Under the pieces are notes generated by a model. That model saw nothing but the letters and a program-made list of their open reading frames with translations, had not been told where the DNA came from and did not search any database. Below are positions 24,849 through 32,682 of a stretch of 46,515 nucleotides of DNA, piece after piece. Numbering within the stretch: position 1 is the stretch's first letter; every line of letters begins with the position of its first letter. The stretch lies in NCBI GenBank assembly GCA_964531205.1, contig CAZHGH010000013.1, positions 1 through 46,515 on the forward strand, in the 5' to 3' direction. The translations under genes and the position numbers were made by a program. This DNA is from JAICWY01 sp964531205. Lineage in GTDB: Bacteria; Vulcanimicrobiota; Vulcanimicrobiia; Vulcanimicrobiales; Vulcanimicrobiaceae.

Positions 24849-24878
24849 ATTATAATTGCAACACTGTCAAAAACTCAA
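24849..24878 (-). promoter_or_regulatory. Sigma-70-like promoter of the SemiSWEET gene
   Basis: On the minus strand TTGAGT (24873-24878) and TATAAT (24849-24854) are 18 bp apart. The implied transcript would start only a few bases before ATG 24837, that is nearly leaderless, or the real start lies further downstream. Confidence 0.5.
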
Positions 24879-24998
24879 AACGATCTGTTTCGAAGTCCGT
24901 ATACGGCCGCGAAAGAGGCATGTCTAGTGCCACACAGCAGACGAACGCAGCATTTGGCGTTACGGTCAGAGACGTTGTAAGCGCAAGGAGGAGGCGGA

Positions 24999-25133
24999 AT
25001 GGAAATCATTTCGCGCGGTGTTGGCCGGGCGGCCTTCAAATGGCTGCGCGGTAGCATGCTCATGCAGAGCGATGCGCCCGGCGTTTGGGAGAGTTTAGGC
25101 TATCACAATTACGGAGACCCGTGGCGGAAATAG
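24999..25133 (+). pseudogene. Internally deleted molybdopterin sulfite-oxidase-like gene
   Basis: A 44-codon frame with a perfect AAGGAGG site. Its first seven residues (MEIISRG) match the N-terminus of the full-length gene at 31125-31727 (MSIISRG). Residues 14-44 (KWLRGSMLM...FWES-like VWESLGYHNYGDPWRK) match the last 35 or so residues of that protein. About 150 codons, including the cofactor-binding Cys, are missing. The final TAG replaces a CAG of the full-length homologue, and flanking DNA still aligns after it. The reading frame is clean, so a 44-residue peptide may still be made and could help initiate the overlapping reductase gene. Confidence 0.85.
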
Positions 25134-25867
25134 CGGTACCGGGGCGATCGATAACGTGGACCGCCGGAACGGTCACCGCACTGCGCGATGAAACGTCCGT
25201 AGCGCGTACGATCGTTCTCGACGTTCCGGGTTGGCCTGGGCACATCGCAGGGCAGCACGTTGACGTGCGGCTCACCGCGGAGGACGGCTATTCGGCCGCA
25301 CGTTCATATTCGATTGCAAACGCACCCGACGGCACTCGTGTCGAGATCACCGTCGTGCGCATCGATGAAGGCGAAGTGTCACCATACTTGACTCAAAGCC
25401 TAGCGGTCGGCGATCCACTCGAGATACGCGGACCTATCGGTGGGTGGTTTGTCTGGCGTCCGCAGCAAATAGAATCCGTGCAGCTCATCGCCGGCGGCTC
25501 CGGTCTGGTTCCGCTTATGGCAATGATGCGTTCGCGTGCTCTCGCGCACAGCGATGCGCCATTTCGATTGCTGTATTCAGTACGTAATCCGGAGTCCGTA
25601 TTGTATCGTGCGGAGCTGGATAAACTTTCTGCCGGTGTTCCGGTGACGTTTGCATTTACGCGAAGCGTACCCGATGGATGGCCCAAGGCTCCAGGACGCA
25701 TCGACGCGCATACCATTGCGGCCGCGGGGTGGCCCCCGAACTCGTCGACGATCGCATACGTGTGCGGGCCGACCCCGTTTGTCGAGTCGGCCGCCAATCT
25801 GCTGAGGAGCTCGGGCTACGATGAGGCCCGCATCAAGACGGAACGTTTTGGACCTACTGGGGGTTAA
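25121..25867 (+). CDS. Ferredoxin-reductase-type FAD/NAD(P)H oxidoreductase
   Basis: A 248-residue flavin reductase. GTG 25121 lies 7 bases after a GGAG site and overlaps the deleted gene upstream by 13 bp. The FAD domain has RSYSIANAP (the R-x-Y-S-x-x motif) and VEITVVRIDEGEVSPYLTQSL, followed by EIRGPIGGWFVW. The NAD(P) domain has LIAGGSGLVPLMAMMR, LLYSVRNPESVLYRAEL and AYVCGPTPFVESAANLL (the C-G-P motif). Family members shuttle electrons from NAD(P)H. In related genomes this type commonly follows a sulfite-oxidase-like molybdoenzyme, and here the preceding partner is the gutted pseudogene. Confidence 0.9.
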   Translation: MAEIAVPGRSITWTAGTVTALRDETSVARTIVLDVPGWPGHIAGQHVDVRLTAEDGYSAARSYSIANAPDGTRVEITVVRIDEGEVSPYLTQSLAVGDPLEIRGPIGGWFVWRPQQIESVQLIAGGSGLVPLMAMMRSRALAHSDAPFRLLYSVRNPESVLYRAELDKLSAGVPVTFAFTRSVPDGWPKAPGRIDAHTIAAAGWPPNSSTIAYVCGPTPFVESAANLLRSSGYDEARIKTERFGPTGG

Positions 25868-25897
25868 GGACGGTGACCGAACGAGCCGTACCTGTGC

Positions 25898-26716
25898 TTA
25901 GGTACGTGCCGCCAGCGCCAAGTACACGATCTCCGCGATCAATTCCAGACGCTCGCGCTCCTGTTCCGAATGTGGCTCGTTTCCACGCTGAAAATAGGCA
26001 AGCGCGCCATCGAACGATGGGGCGTGGACGCCTTGGCTGATGAAGCGCCCGGAACCAAGTTGTCGCGCACGCTCATAGAACGTGTTATTGGGCTGCGCCT
26101 CCGCATGCGTCGTCGAACCGAGGCGACCCTCAACAAGGACGTCTTGAGCGTCGCCAATTTTCGTGAACGCGAAAGGACCGGTCGGCGGATTCCGGTACTT
26201 TGGATCTACGCGCTGGACTATGTGCGAAAATTCACGCGCTGCGAGGTCGGCTTCAACAAAGCACGCGGCTTCCACGGGACGCGTAAGGTCGAATAACAGA
26301 TCAACTGTTAGCTCACCGAGTTCCTGAAGCGTGGCAACAGATCGCGACCGGCGCGCAAAAGTCTTGAGCTCGAGATATTCTCGCCCAATCGACCCGGCGG
26401 AGTCCAGCGTAGCGCGCTGCACTGTTGGCATTTCGTCGATAGCCAAAGAGAACAGGTGAACTTTCTCATCATCGTTCAAACGCAAAGCCGACGCTAGTCG
26501 ATCCAACATCCGAGGTGAAACGCGAATGTCACGAGCAGTCTCCAGCAACGTATACCATGCCGGACTGACTTCCGCGAGTATGGCTACTTCTTCACGACGA
26601 AGCCCGGGGACGCGCCGTCGACCGATGGAAGCCAATCCCACTTCTTCAGGACGCAAACGAGCGCGCGCTTCCATCAGGAACTTTCGAAGCGCTGCTCTTC
26701 GCGACTGATCACTCAT
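25898..26716 (-). CDS. XRE-type HTH regulator with MmyB-like ligand-binding domain
   Basis: A 272-residue transcriptional regulator. Residues 1-85 form an XRE helix-turn-helix (LRREEVAILAEVSPAWYTLLETARDIRVSPRMLDRLASAL). The C-terminal domain (residues 110-272) includes FLEL-like YLELKTFARRSRSVATLQELGELTVDLLFD and reads like a GAF/PAS-related sensor. The WYTLLE segment and the order are typical of the MmyB-like subgroup. It is convergent with the reductase gene. Target genes are unknown, perhaps the divergent-side ferritin cluster. No operator identified. Confidence 0.87.
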   Translation of the reverse strand: MSDQSRRAALRKFLMEARARLRPEEVGLASIGRRRVPGLRREEVAILAEVSPAWYTLLETARDIRVSPRMLDRLASALRLNDDEKVHLFSLAIDEMPTVQRATLDSAGSIGREYLELKTFARRSRSVATLQELGELTVDLLFDLTRPVEAACFVEADLAAREFSHIVQRVDPKYRNPPTGPFAFTKIGDAQDVLVEGRLGSTTHAEAQPNNTFYERARQLGSGRFISQGVHAPSFDGALAYFQRGNEPHSEQERERLELIAEIVYLALAART

Positions 26717-26862
26717 GGGCTCGACTCTGCACTAGAGGCATACACACCATCTCGGCGTCCGCCCTTCCTAGACAATGATCTCGCTCCGCTATTGGTTCGT
26801 CAACCTACTTTTGATGTAACAGGCGCTTACGCTTGATCGGGCAAGGTCCGAGCGGAGCTAGT

Positions 26863-27426
26863 CTAACGTTTCAGAAATGGCGAGCTCTCTCGTGCGACCA
26901 AAAGATCGTGCATATCGTTCGCATGCTCTTCTTCCTGCGCAAGGATGCATTCCAACACGATGCGCGTCGTTGGATCCTTTAGCGCGAAATACCGCACGAG
27001 GTCGCGGTAATGCTCTACTGCAATGCGTTCCGCAACGAGGTTCTCCTTAACCATATCGATCAAATTACCGGTATTTCCGTATTCTGTTGCCGCGCGCGTG
27101 TGCAATCCCTGTGGGTTTAGGTTCGGTATGCCGCCAAGCTGATTGATGCGGTTTGCGATCGCCTTCAGGTGCTCGCGTTCTTCGTTGGCGTGTTCGTCAA
27201 ATTCTTGTGCGACGCTTTTGCTATCGATACCTGCCACAGCAACGGCATGCAGCGTGTAGCGCAGTACGCATACGATTTCTGTGGCTAAAGCAATTTGAAG
27301 CAATCCAATAGCATGTTGACGGTCGCCTTGATAATTTGACGTAACGGGACCGTCCTCGATGCGCTTTTTAGCGTGGCGGCGAAGTTCGGCGATATCTGTA
27401 AGGAACGGCTGCTCCACAATATCCAT
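26863..27426 (-). CDS. Ferritin-like di-iron protein (bacterioferritin-like)
   Basis: A 187-residue four-helix protein. Metal-ligand pattern: Glu in LATEIVCVLRYT (helix A), EHANEEREHLKAI (helix B with E-x-x-H), LVAERIAVEHYRDLVRY (helix C) and ILAQEEEHANDMHDLL (helix D with E-x-x-H). This E, ExxH, E, ExxH order is that of ferritin/bacterioferritin-like and rubrerythrin-like carriers. ATG 27426 gives a helical start; the longer frame upstream overlaps the next gene. It likely stores iron or detoxifies peroxide in the cytoplasm. It lies 10 bp after the 69-residue gene on the same strand. Confidence 0.85.
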   Translation of the reverse strand: MDIVEQPFLTDIAELRRHAKKRIEDGPVTSNYQGDRQHAIGLLQIALATEIVCVLRYTLHAVAVAGIDSKSVAQEFDEHANEEREHLKAIANRINQLGGIPNLNPQGLHTRAATEYGNTGNLIDMVKENLVAERIAVEHYRDLVRYFALKDPTTRIVLECILAQEEEHANDMHDLLVARESSPFLKR

Positions 27427-27436
27427 ATCGCGAGTT

Positions 27437-27646
27437 CTAATGGTCGATATAGTTTGACGTTTCTTCGAACGTCGATTGGCGATGAAGCGATTCGTGCGCG
27501 AATCCACGGTGCTCGCCGGACTCGAGCCGGACGATGATCTCATGCGGGTGCACAGCAGTGACGGTACCCTGCAATTTTTCGCCAGGTATGGAAACCCTAT
27601 CTCCGAGCTTTAGAAGCGCGTGTGCTTTTTTTGACGGCATGCGCAT
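27437..27646 (-). CDS. Small SH3/KOW-like beta protein, unknown function
   Basis: A 69-residue basic protein. Residues 10-45 (HALLKLGDRVSIPGEKLQGTVTAVHPHEIIVRLESG) show the alternating strand pattern of an SH3/KOW-type barrel: GDxV at the start and G-x-V in the second strand, as in small RNA- or metal-handling proteins. A second start is ATG 27640. It is 10 bp upstream of the ferritin-like gene, so co-expression is likely. I do not recognise a family. Confidence 0.6.
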   Translation of the reverse strand: MRMPSKKAHALLKLGDRVSIPGEKLQGTVTAVHPHEIIVRLESGEHRGFAHESLHRQSTFEETSNYIDH

Positions 27647-28094
27647 AATCTAGTGCAACGTGCCGGTGCTGTCTGCCAACAATAGGTAGGCACGTTCTAT
27701 CGAGCCGGAAGTAGCAGTATACGAATGACGTCCTTCCACTCGCCCCGCAAGTGAAGTTCGAAGCCACGCGCCGAGCGTACGACGGCAAGGCACTGTGCAG
27801 AGATAACGCTGGCGCGGTATGAAGCAAACATCATCGCTGGATTAAACATGTCTAACCAACCCGAACCAGGGCTATCGCCCACCCTGCGGCTGTGTGGATT
27901 CGAGCGTGGAGGAACCCCTCGGAATCCGGGAACGGCGATTCTAACATGAAACCGGCTAGCACGGCTTCGCGTACGCTATTAAAAATCTGAATGCCCATTT
28001 CTCTGCCTCGTTCCTGTCAAACTCTGTCACGACCATAGCTCTGAATGTGTAGAAAGTCTGCTTATCGCGAGTCTACAAAACGGCGATACCGACA
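27647..28094. other. 448-bp intergenic stretch with one doubtful short ORF
   Basis: A minus-strand frame at 27697-27849 (50 codons from ATG, ending HLRGEWKDVIRILLLPAR) has acceptable codon use but no recognised relatives and may be a gene fragment. Nothing else supported; no convincing RNA structure or repeat was seen. Confidence 0.4.
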
Positions 28095-28502
28095 CTACGC
28101 CGCTCTGGACGATCGACCGAGGATCGCTTTGAGGACGTACTGCGACAACGCGGGAACGCCAAGCTCAAAGAGTTCCACCCGATCCGCTTCATTCAGCATG
28201 AGCGTGTCACCGATGCGCTCCATGAGCGCGATTGACGGCTGGACCGGCCGGCCCACTTCCAGCAGGCCGTACCAACATCGGCTAACACCGATGGCCTCGG
28301 CGAACTCCTCTTGGCTAACGGGCTTGCCGATTCGGTTAGGAAGCCGAACAAAATTACCTAATACTGCCGTGTCGACCGGAATGCCTAAACGGTGCCGCCT
28401 CAAGAAGTCGCCGAAACAACGCAGCCGCTCATCGTCATTTTGAAAATCATTCTTTTGGTGCGCCGCGTCAAGTAATGCGGCGACAAGTGTTGTCAGAGTC
28501 AT
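28095..28502 (-). CDS. XRE-family HTH protein
   Basis: A 135-residue protein whose central part (PVSQEEFAEAIGVSRCWYGLLEVGRPVQPSIALMERIGDTLML) is a helix-turn-helix of the same style as the MmyB-like regulator at 25898-26716, including the W-Y-x-L-L-E turn. It lacks the large C-terminal sensor domain of that protein. It is divergent from the DUF3237 gene with about 155 bp between, so that gene is a plausible target. No clear operator was found in the spacer. Confidence 0.8.
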   Translation of the reverse strand: MTLTTLVAALLDAAHQKNDFQNDDERLRCFGDFLRRHRLGIPVDTAVLGNFVRLPNRIGKPVSQEEFAEAIGVSRCWYGLLEVGRPVQPSIALMERIGDTLMLNEADRVELFELGVPALSQYVLKAILGRSSRAA

Positions 28503-28657
28503 CGCTATTTCTCATTGACGTATCAAGTGAAGACACCGCGAGTATACGGCGTTTGAAGCGACCATGGCAGAACAGCACCTATACCCCTATGTGGTGGTAC
28601 CCCCCTTAGTGTCACTAGGCTGGATACCGGGTCGCGGATGAGGCAGGATCATGACCT

Positions 28658-29113
28658 ATGGGAAGATTCCTGGCGGAAGCGGCGGTCGATTTTGATCCGG
28701 AGCATTACCGTATAGGTCCGGCGCCGGATGAGGTCGTCTTCTATTATGCCATCGCATGGAGCACGTTCGAAGGACCGAACCTTCACCTTTCAGCGGTTTC
28801 GAATTGCGGTGGAGAATGGTGCACTATGCGCGGTGACGGCATAATCTCGCTTGAGTCAAGACACGTTTTACAAACACCGTCCGGTGATTTGGTCTACACG
28901 ACGTTTTCGGGAATGTACGACGTGGGCGAAGACGGGTATGTCGACGCGCTCGATGACTCGCTAAATTCAACGGCCGACGCTGCATTGACTGTCCGGTTCT
29001 ATACGGCAGCGAAACCATTCTCGTGGCTGAACCGCGCGCAGTTCATCGGTGTGGGGCGCCGCGATTTTGCCGCAGGCCAACTGCAGCTGCGCATCTCTCA
29101 TGTAGAACCGTAA
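28658..29113 (+). CDS. DUF3237-family protein
   Basis: A 151-residue protein with the DUF3237 pattern: GGEWCTMRGDGIISLESRHVLQTPSGDLVYTTFSGMYD (strand with the D-G then the Y/T-G turn), an RFYTAAKPFSWLNRAQFIGVGRRDF segment (R-F-x-T then Y/W-L-N-x-x-x-F-I-G-x-G) and a closing beta strand (LQLRISHVEP). The family is beta-rich and of unknown biochemical role. The short start has only a weak ribosome site. It is divergent from a small XRE-type gene that may regulate it. Confidence 0.8.
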   Translation: MGRFLAEAAVDFDPEHYRIGPAPDEVVFYYAIAWSTFEGPNLHLSAVSNCGGEWCTMRGDGIISLESRHVLQTPSGDLVYTTFSGMYDVGEDGYVDALDDSLNSTADAALTVRFYTAAKPFSWLNRAQFIGVGRRDFAAGQLQLRISHVEP

Positions 29114-29208
29114 TACGCTGTGCCAACAACCCGTAGGCAGACCACAGTCAGCCACACGGCTATCCTTTCTATCGTTCCTTCTTCAACAACGATACTAAGG
29201 AGACTGAA

Positions 29209-30234
29209 ATGTGGAATCGGTTTTACGCAAGAGCGGGAATCGTGACGGCGCTGGCTATCGGATGGCTCGCGACTCTGCCAAGCTATTCTCTCGCGGCGAG
29301 CGCATCGGACAAGATCGTCTTGAAAAGCGCATTGGCGGTCGATTACAACAAGCATACCGTTACACTTCCGCTCTATCGCGGGATCCACGGCGGTAAGTCC
29401 GTATGGTATATCATCACCGACGCGTCGGACCTCAATACAGCACGGAAACTGCGCGTCGTGTTTTCACCAAGCCTGGCATACCTCGCTGAGCCGGCAGTGC
29501 AGCGTGTGGCAAAGCGGGGCAAAGAGGATATATTTGAAGGCGCGCCCGACTTTTCGAAGGCGCGAACGTACGTGGCGGGCAAGGCCGGCTTTCCCCCCGT
29601 GTCGGCGACTCCGGGAGGCGTAGGAGACGCAAAGTATTCGCCATTCATTAGAATGGACGGCATCCCTGGAGTTCTAAACGCGCCGATCGTAGCGACCGGT
29701 GACGGCGCTTTTGACGTTGTACACCACACGAACACCGAAGATTGCGTGGTCGGTATCGATACACGAGCGAAAACGGTTACACTGTTGATGATACGCGGTT
29801 ACGTCGACGGCAAACTCGTAGATTATCTAAGTACCGAGGCATCCGATCCTGGAGGAGCGTCGGCATCGCGCGCAACCTATGTGCCGGCGCTAAAAAAGGC
29901 CAACGCTGCAGCAACGATCCCGATCGGCGTAGTGATAAAAGGACCGCGCGACGCGGTTGCGGGTCAGGGTCTCGTATTTCTCGCGCTGGACACACCCTTA
30001 GCGACCGATGCGACGCCGGCCAACGTTTCAACGATCGGATCGCCGTTTAACATCCTTGCATCTGCGCCGAACCCAAGCGACCCGTACGCGCGCAGCGCGT
30101 ATTCACCGCTGTGGGAAGTTTACGCCTTGCCTCAAGGACGCTCGACAAGAATCAAAGATTATGCGACGTTTGCAGCCCTTGGCGCAAAAGATGCAGGTTT
30201 TGTCGTGAACTGTCCCGTGATCGCTTTCGAATAA
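29209..30234 (+). CDS. Secreted protein of unknown function
   Basis: A 341-residue protein with a clear signal peptide (MWNRFYARAGIVTALAIGW, cleavage likely after SLAA near residue 30) and a strong AAGGAG site. The mature part is beta-rich: VTLPLYRGIHGGKSVWYIITDASD, then VDYNKH and FSPSLAYL, with a repeated motif in the second half (VGIDTRAKTVTLLMIRGYVDGKLVDYLSTEAS). The two halves share the pattern 'D-hexapeptide-TVT-L-x-x-x-R-G-x-x-x-G-K-x-V-x-Y-x-x-T-x-A-S-D', which suggests an internal duplication. I do not recognise a family. The propeller gene follows after 23 bp. Confidence 0.75.
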   Translation: MWNRFYARAGIVTALAIGWLATLPSYSLAASASDKIVLKSALAVDYNKHTVTLPLYRGIHGGKSVWYIITDASDLNTARKLRVVFSPSLAYLAEPAVQRVAKRGKEDIFEGAPDFSKARTYVAGKAGFPPVSATPGGVGDAKYSPFIRMDGIPGVLNAPIVATGDGAFDVVHHTNTEDCVVGIDTRAKTVTLLMIRGYVDGKLVDYLSTEASDPGGASASRATYVPALKKANAAATIPIGVVIKGPRDAVAGQGLVFLALDTPLATDATPANVSTIGSPFNILASAPNPSDPYARSAYSPLWEVYALPQGRSTRIKDYATFAALGAKDAGFVVNCPVIAFE

Positions 30235-30257
30235 AACGCGGAACACCGGTACGAACC

Positions 30258-31103
30258 ATGAGCCTGTCGTTCGTCGTTTCTAGCGCCGCAGCAATCGGAC
30301 ACGGTACGTTACGGGCATTTGAAGAATCGTTCGGTTGGACTCGATTTGGACCACACGCGATCCAAGATCCGCGCGCCGTGCGCCGGCGCGCGGACGAGGC
30401 GTTTTTCGTAGTCAACGAGCCGTTTGGAGGCGTCTGGTTACTGGAGCTCGATGGAACCCCATTCGCGCGAATCAATATCCCTGCCGGACTAGATCCCGGC
30501 GCCGGCGCGTTCGGGAACGGCGATACATATTACGTCGGATCGCGTTCGCAACACTCCATCGAACGAGTCGATCTGAAGGCACGACGATACTGTGGTCGCG
30601 CGCTTGCGTTGGACGACGTCGACTTTCTGCGCGGTTTCGCAGTGCTGAGCGACGGCGGATTCATCGTCGCAAGCGGTACGCATCCTGTCAGTGGTGACGG
30701 ACGCAGAGCCTTGTTTCGCTACGATGCTGCTGGAAATATCGATCGAGACGTGTTCGTACAGGATCCGTTGTTAGACCCGCTCGACCTCGCGGTCCGTAAC
30801 GGCTACGTGTATGTTACTAGTGAGTTTCCCTTTGGGGAGGATTACGCATTCGTATCACTCCGGCGTTACGATGCGCGCACCGGTGCATGCGCAGGTGTGT
30901 GGTCCGCCGAAAACACGCCGGCATTCGCCGCTCTCCGAAAGCCGCGTGGAATTGCCTTCGCAGGCGACGGAACACTATTCTTGTGTGCGCAGAACTGCGT
31001 TCTGACCGTCGACGTTACGACCTTCGGCTTAGCGAGAGTCGTCGCTGAGGATAATGACCTCGCAGGCCAATCCTTGGCCCTTGGTCCGAGCGTTAGGGGA
31101 TGA
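30258..31103 (+). CDS. NHL/SMP-30-like beta-propeller protein
   Basis: A 281-residue protein with repeated propeller strands: FFVVNEPFGGVWLLELDGTPFARI, GFAVLSDGGFIVASGTHPV, LDLAVRNGYVYVTSEFPFG and PRGIAFAGDGTLFLCAQN. The last is a typical NHL strand pair (P-x-G-I-A-F-x-x-D-G-x-L-F). ATG 30258 was chosen because the upstream frame overlaps the preceding gene. No signal peptide is visible, so it is probably cytoplasmic. The function is unknown; it may work with the upstream secreted protein. The 3' end is 21 bp from the convergent molybdoenzyme gene. Confidence 0.72.
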   Translation: MSLSFVVSSAAAIGHGTLRAFEESFGWTRFGPHAIQDPRAVRRRADEAFFVVNEPFGGVWLLELDGTPFARINIPAGLDPGAGAFGNGDTYYVGSRSQHSIERVDLKARRYCGRALALDDVDFLRGFAVLSDGGFIVASGTHPVSGDGRRALFRYDAAGNIDRDVFVQDPLLDPLDLAVRNGYVYVTSEFPFGEDYAFVSLRRYDARTGACAGVWSAENTPAFAALRKPRGIAFAGDGTLFLCAQNCVLTVDVTTFGLARVVAEDNDLAGQSLALGPSVRG

Positions 31104-31124
31104 TGAGACTTCTGCTCTTTCGGG

Positions 31125-31727
31125 CTATTCATCATTCGAGTACCGCTGTTCGCGCCACGGATCTCCATAATTGTGATAGCCAAGGCTCTCCCAAAATCCG
31201 CGTTGGTCATGTGCCATCAACCTAATGCCGCGGACCCACTTCGCACTCTTCCAAAAATACAGGTGAGGCACTAACAACCGGGCCGGGCCGCCGTGCTCCG
31301 GCGGGAGGTCTTTACCGTCGTACGCGAATGCGATCCACGCTTTTCCACCTCGAAGGTCGGCTACCGGTAAATTCGTCGTATAGTCACCGTAGGAATACGC
31401 GAGCGCAAACGCCGCCGAAGTATCAACGTCGTTAAGAAGCACATCCAACGAGACGCCTTCCCACGAAGTGCCGAGTTTCGACCAACGCGTTACGCAGTGT
31501 ATGTCTGTGCTGATTTTCTCGCTCGGTAGCTCGCGGAAGCTCTTCCAATTCCAGCGGCGCGACGCACCGGTTTCGTTTGTGATCACAAACTCCCAGGCGT
31601 CGAGGGAAATGTGCGGAGTCGGTCCGGCGGAAAGCACGGGAAAGTCAGAAGTCACATGTTGGCCGGGAGGCAATTTTGTGTCGTCAGGACCATGCCGCCC
31701 TTTAAAGCCGCGTGAGATAATGCTCAT
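31125..31727 (-). CDS. Sulfite-oxidase-like molybdopterin oxidoreductase, full length
   Basis: A 200-residue protein of the sulfite-oxidase/YedY-like superfamily, small form. The Mo-ligand cysteine is in DIHCVTRWSKLGTSW. Other landmarks are GYTYT-like YGDYTTNLPVADLRG, AFAYDGKDLPPEHGGPARLLVPHLYFWKSAKWVRG (the typical 'LP-x-x-H-G-x-P-x-R-L-x-x-P' segment) and the C-terminal FWESLGYHNYGDPWREQRY. It starts MSIISRGFKGRHG. It is the intact counterpart of the gutted copy at 24999-25133. No reductase gene lies next to this copy. Confidence 0.9.
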   Translation of the reverse strand: MSIISRGFKGRHGPDDTKLPPGQHVTSDFPVLSAGPTPHISLDAWEFVITNETGASRRWNWKSFRELPSEKISTDIHCVTRWSKLGTSWEGVSLDVLLNDVDTSAAFALAYSYGDYTTNLPVADLRGGKAWIAFAYDGKDLPPEHGGPARLLVPHLYFWKSAKWVRGIRLMAHDQRGFWESLGYHNYGDPWREQRYSNDE

Positions 31728-31817
31728 AGTCGCTAGTCTACACGGTCTATTGTTTGGCGAGAGCTAACAGGTTATAGGCAGACGCTGAAATCGTTCCTGG
31801 CTATCATCCAATGAAGT

Positions 31818-32231
31818 ATGACCTATTACACACATGAAAAACCCGTAGCTGCGATGACCTTTCTTTCGGCCTTCTGGCGAACGGTGGTCGCGGTGCTTTC
31901 AATAGCATCCGTGGGTTTTGCAATATGCACGTTGTTCGCAGCCTGGTTCGCGTTAAGCCTGGCCAGTTCTGCCGGCGGTCTTCTCGATTGCCACCACGGC
32001 GGGCGGATCTATGGATGCGAATTCGACCCCGGGGGCAGCTATGGGAATGCCCTTCAAAACTATTTGCAATTGCTATTACTTTTTGCAAATCTCAGTCTCA
32101 CAAATGCTTTAGGCGCAACCGTTGCGAGCGTGCAAGCAAGGAGCGCCGAGCATTCGAAGCATTTAGAAGCGATACGCAGGGACGTCTCGGCAATGATGAG
32201 TTCCGCTAATGCGCCGGTTGATAGAGCTTAA
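31818..32231 (+). CDS. Small membrane protein, unknown
   Basis: A 137-residue protein with two hydrophobic segments: residues 20-50 (VVAVLSIASVGFAICTLFAAWFALSLA) and residues 82-105 (LQLLLLFANLSLTNALGATVA). Between them lies a loop with a Cys-His-His cluster (LLDCHHGGRIYGCEFD) that could bind metal or form a disulfide (two cysteines). The C-terminal tail is a basic amphipathic helix (RSAEHSKHLEAIRRDVSAMM). ATG 31818 or ATG 31854 (M13) are both possible starts. No recognised family. The 3' end overlaps the convergent DUF2267 gene by 4 bp. Confidence 0.6.
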   Translation: MTYYTHEKPVAAMTFLSAFWRTVVAVLSIASVGFAICTLFAAWFALSLASSAGGLLDCHHGGRIYGCEFDPGGSYGNALQNYLQLLLLFANLSLTNALGATVASVQARSAEHSKHLEAIRRDVSAMMSSANAPVDRA

Positions 32232-32674
32232 GTGTCACGCGCCGGCCACAGTTTCCTTATATCGCCCGGAAGAACGTGGTAGAGCTTCTGACTTTCACCG
32301 GGCGAAATATGGCGATGCAGCACCCGAAATACCGCGCGCGCTATGCTTGCAGGATCAACAGTTCGGTCCTTGTCGGGAAAATAGCGGGACAGACGCTTGA
32401 GGAATCGCTCTCCGCTCCGGTCGCGCGCCGGGACGATCGCCGGCGACCACTCCTCGTAATAGATCCCGCGGACGACCATGGGAAGCTGGGCCGACAGATG
32501 GGCGCTTTGCTCCACGGTGAGCTGATCGCGAAGAGCATGAAGCGCTCCGCGTAGACATTGAAGGGCGTACTCATCGTCCATCCATCCACTGAGAGCTTGG
32601 TCCTCGGATATCTCACGGAGCCACCGCTGCGCTTGCGACAAACTGTCTGCAAATACATGATCCGGATTCTTCAT
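32228..32674 (-). CDS. DUF2267-family protein
   Basis: A 148-residue all-helical protein. The DUF2267 pattern is visible: ALQCLRGALHALRDQLTVEQSAHLSAQLPMVVRGIYYEEW (A-x-x-A-L-R-A-x-L-H-x-L-x-x-R-L-x-x-x-E-A-x-x-L-x-A-Q-L-P-x-x-x-R-G-x-Y-Y-x-x-W), then AIARAVFRVLHRHISPGESQKLYHVLPGDIRKLW. Two such half-modules form the fold. The function is unknown; members are often in stress-related gene groups. It lies 8 bp downstream of the crotonase gene on the same strand. Confidence 0.87.
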   Translation of the reverse strand: MKNPDHVFADSLSQAQRWLREISEDQALSGWMDDEYALQCLRGALHALRDQLTVEQSAHLSAQLPMVVRGIYYEEWSPAIVPARDRSGERFLKRLSRYFPDKDRTVDPASIARAVFRVLHRHISPGESQKLYHVLPGDIRKLWPARDT

Positions 32675-32682
32675 AGAAGACG

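Noticed and set aside
25887..25906. A terminator between the reductase gene and the MmyB-like regulator
   Set aside because: Only a 6-bp stem with an 8-base loop, overlapping the regulator stop, and no T-run on either strand.
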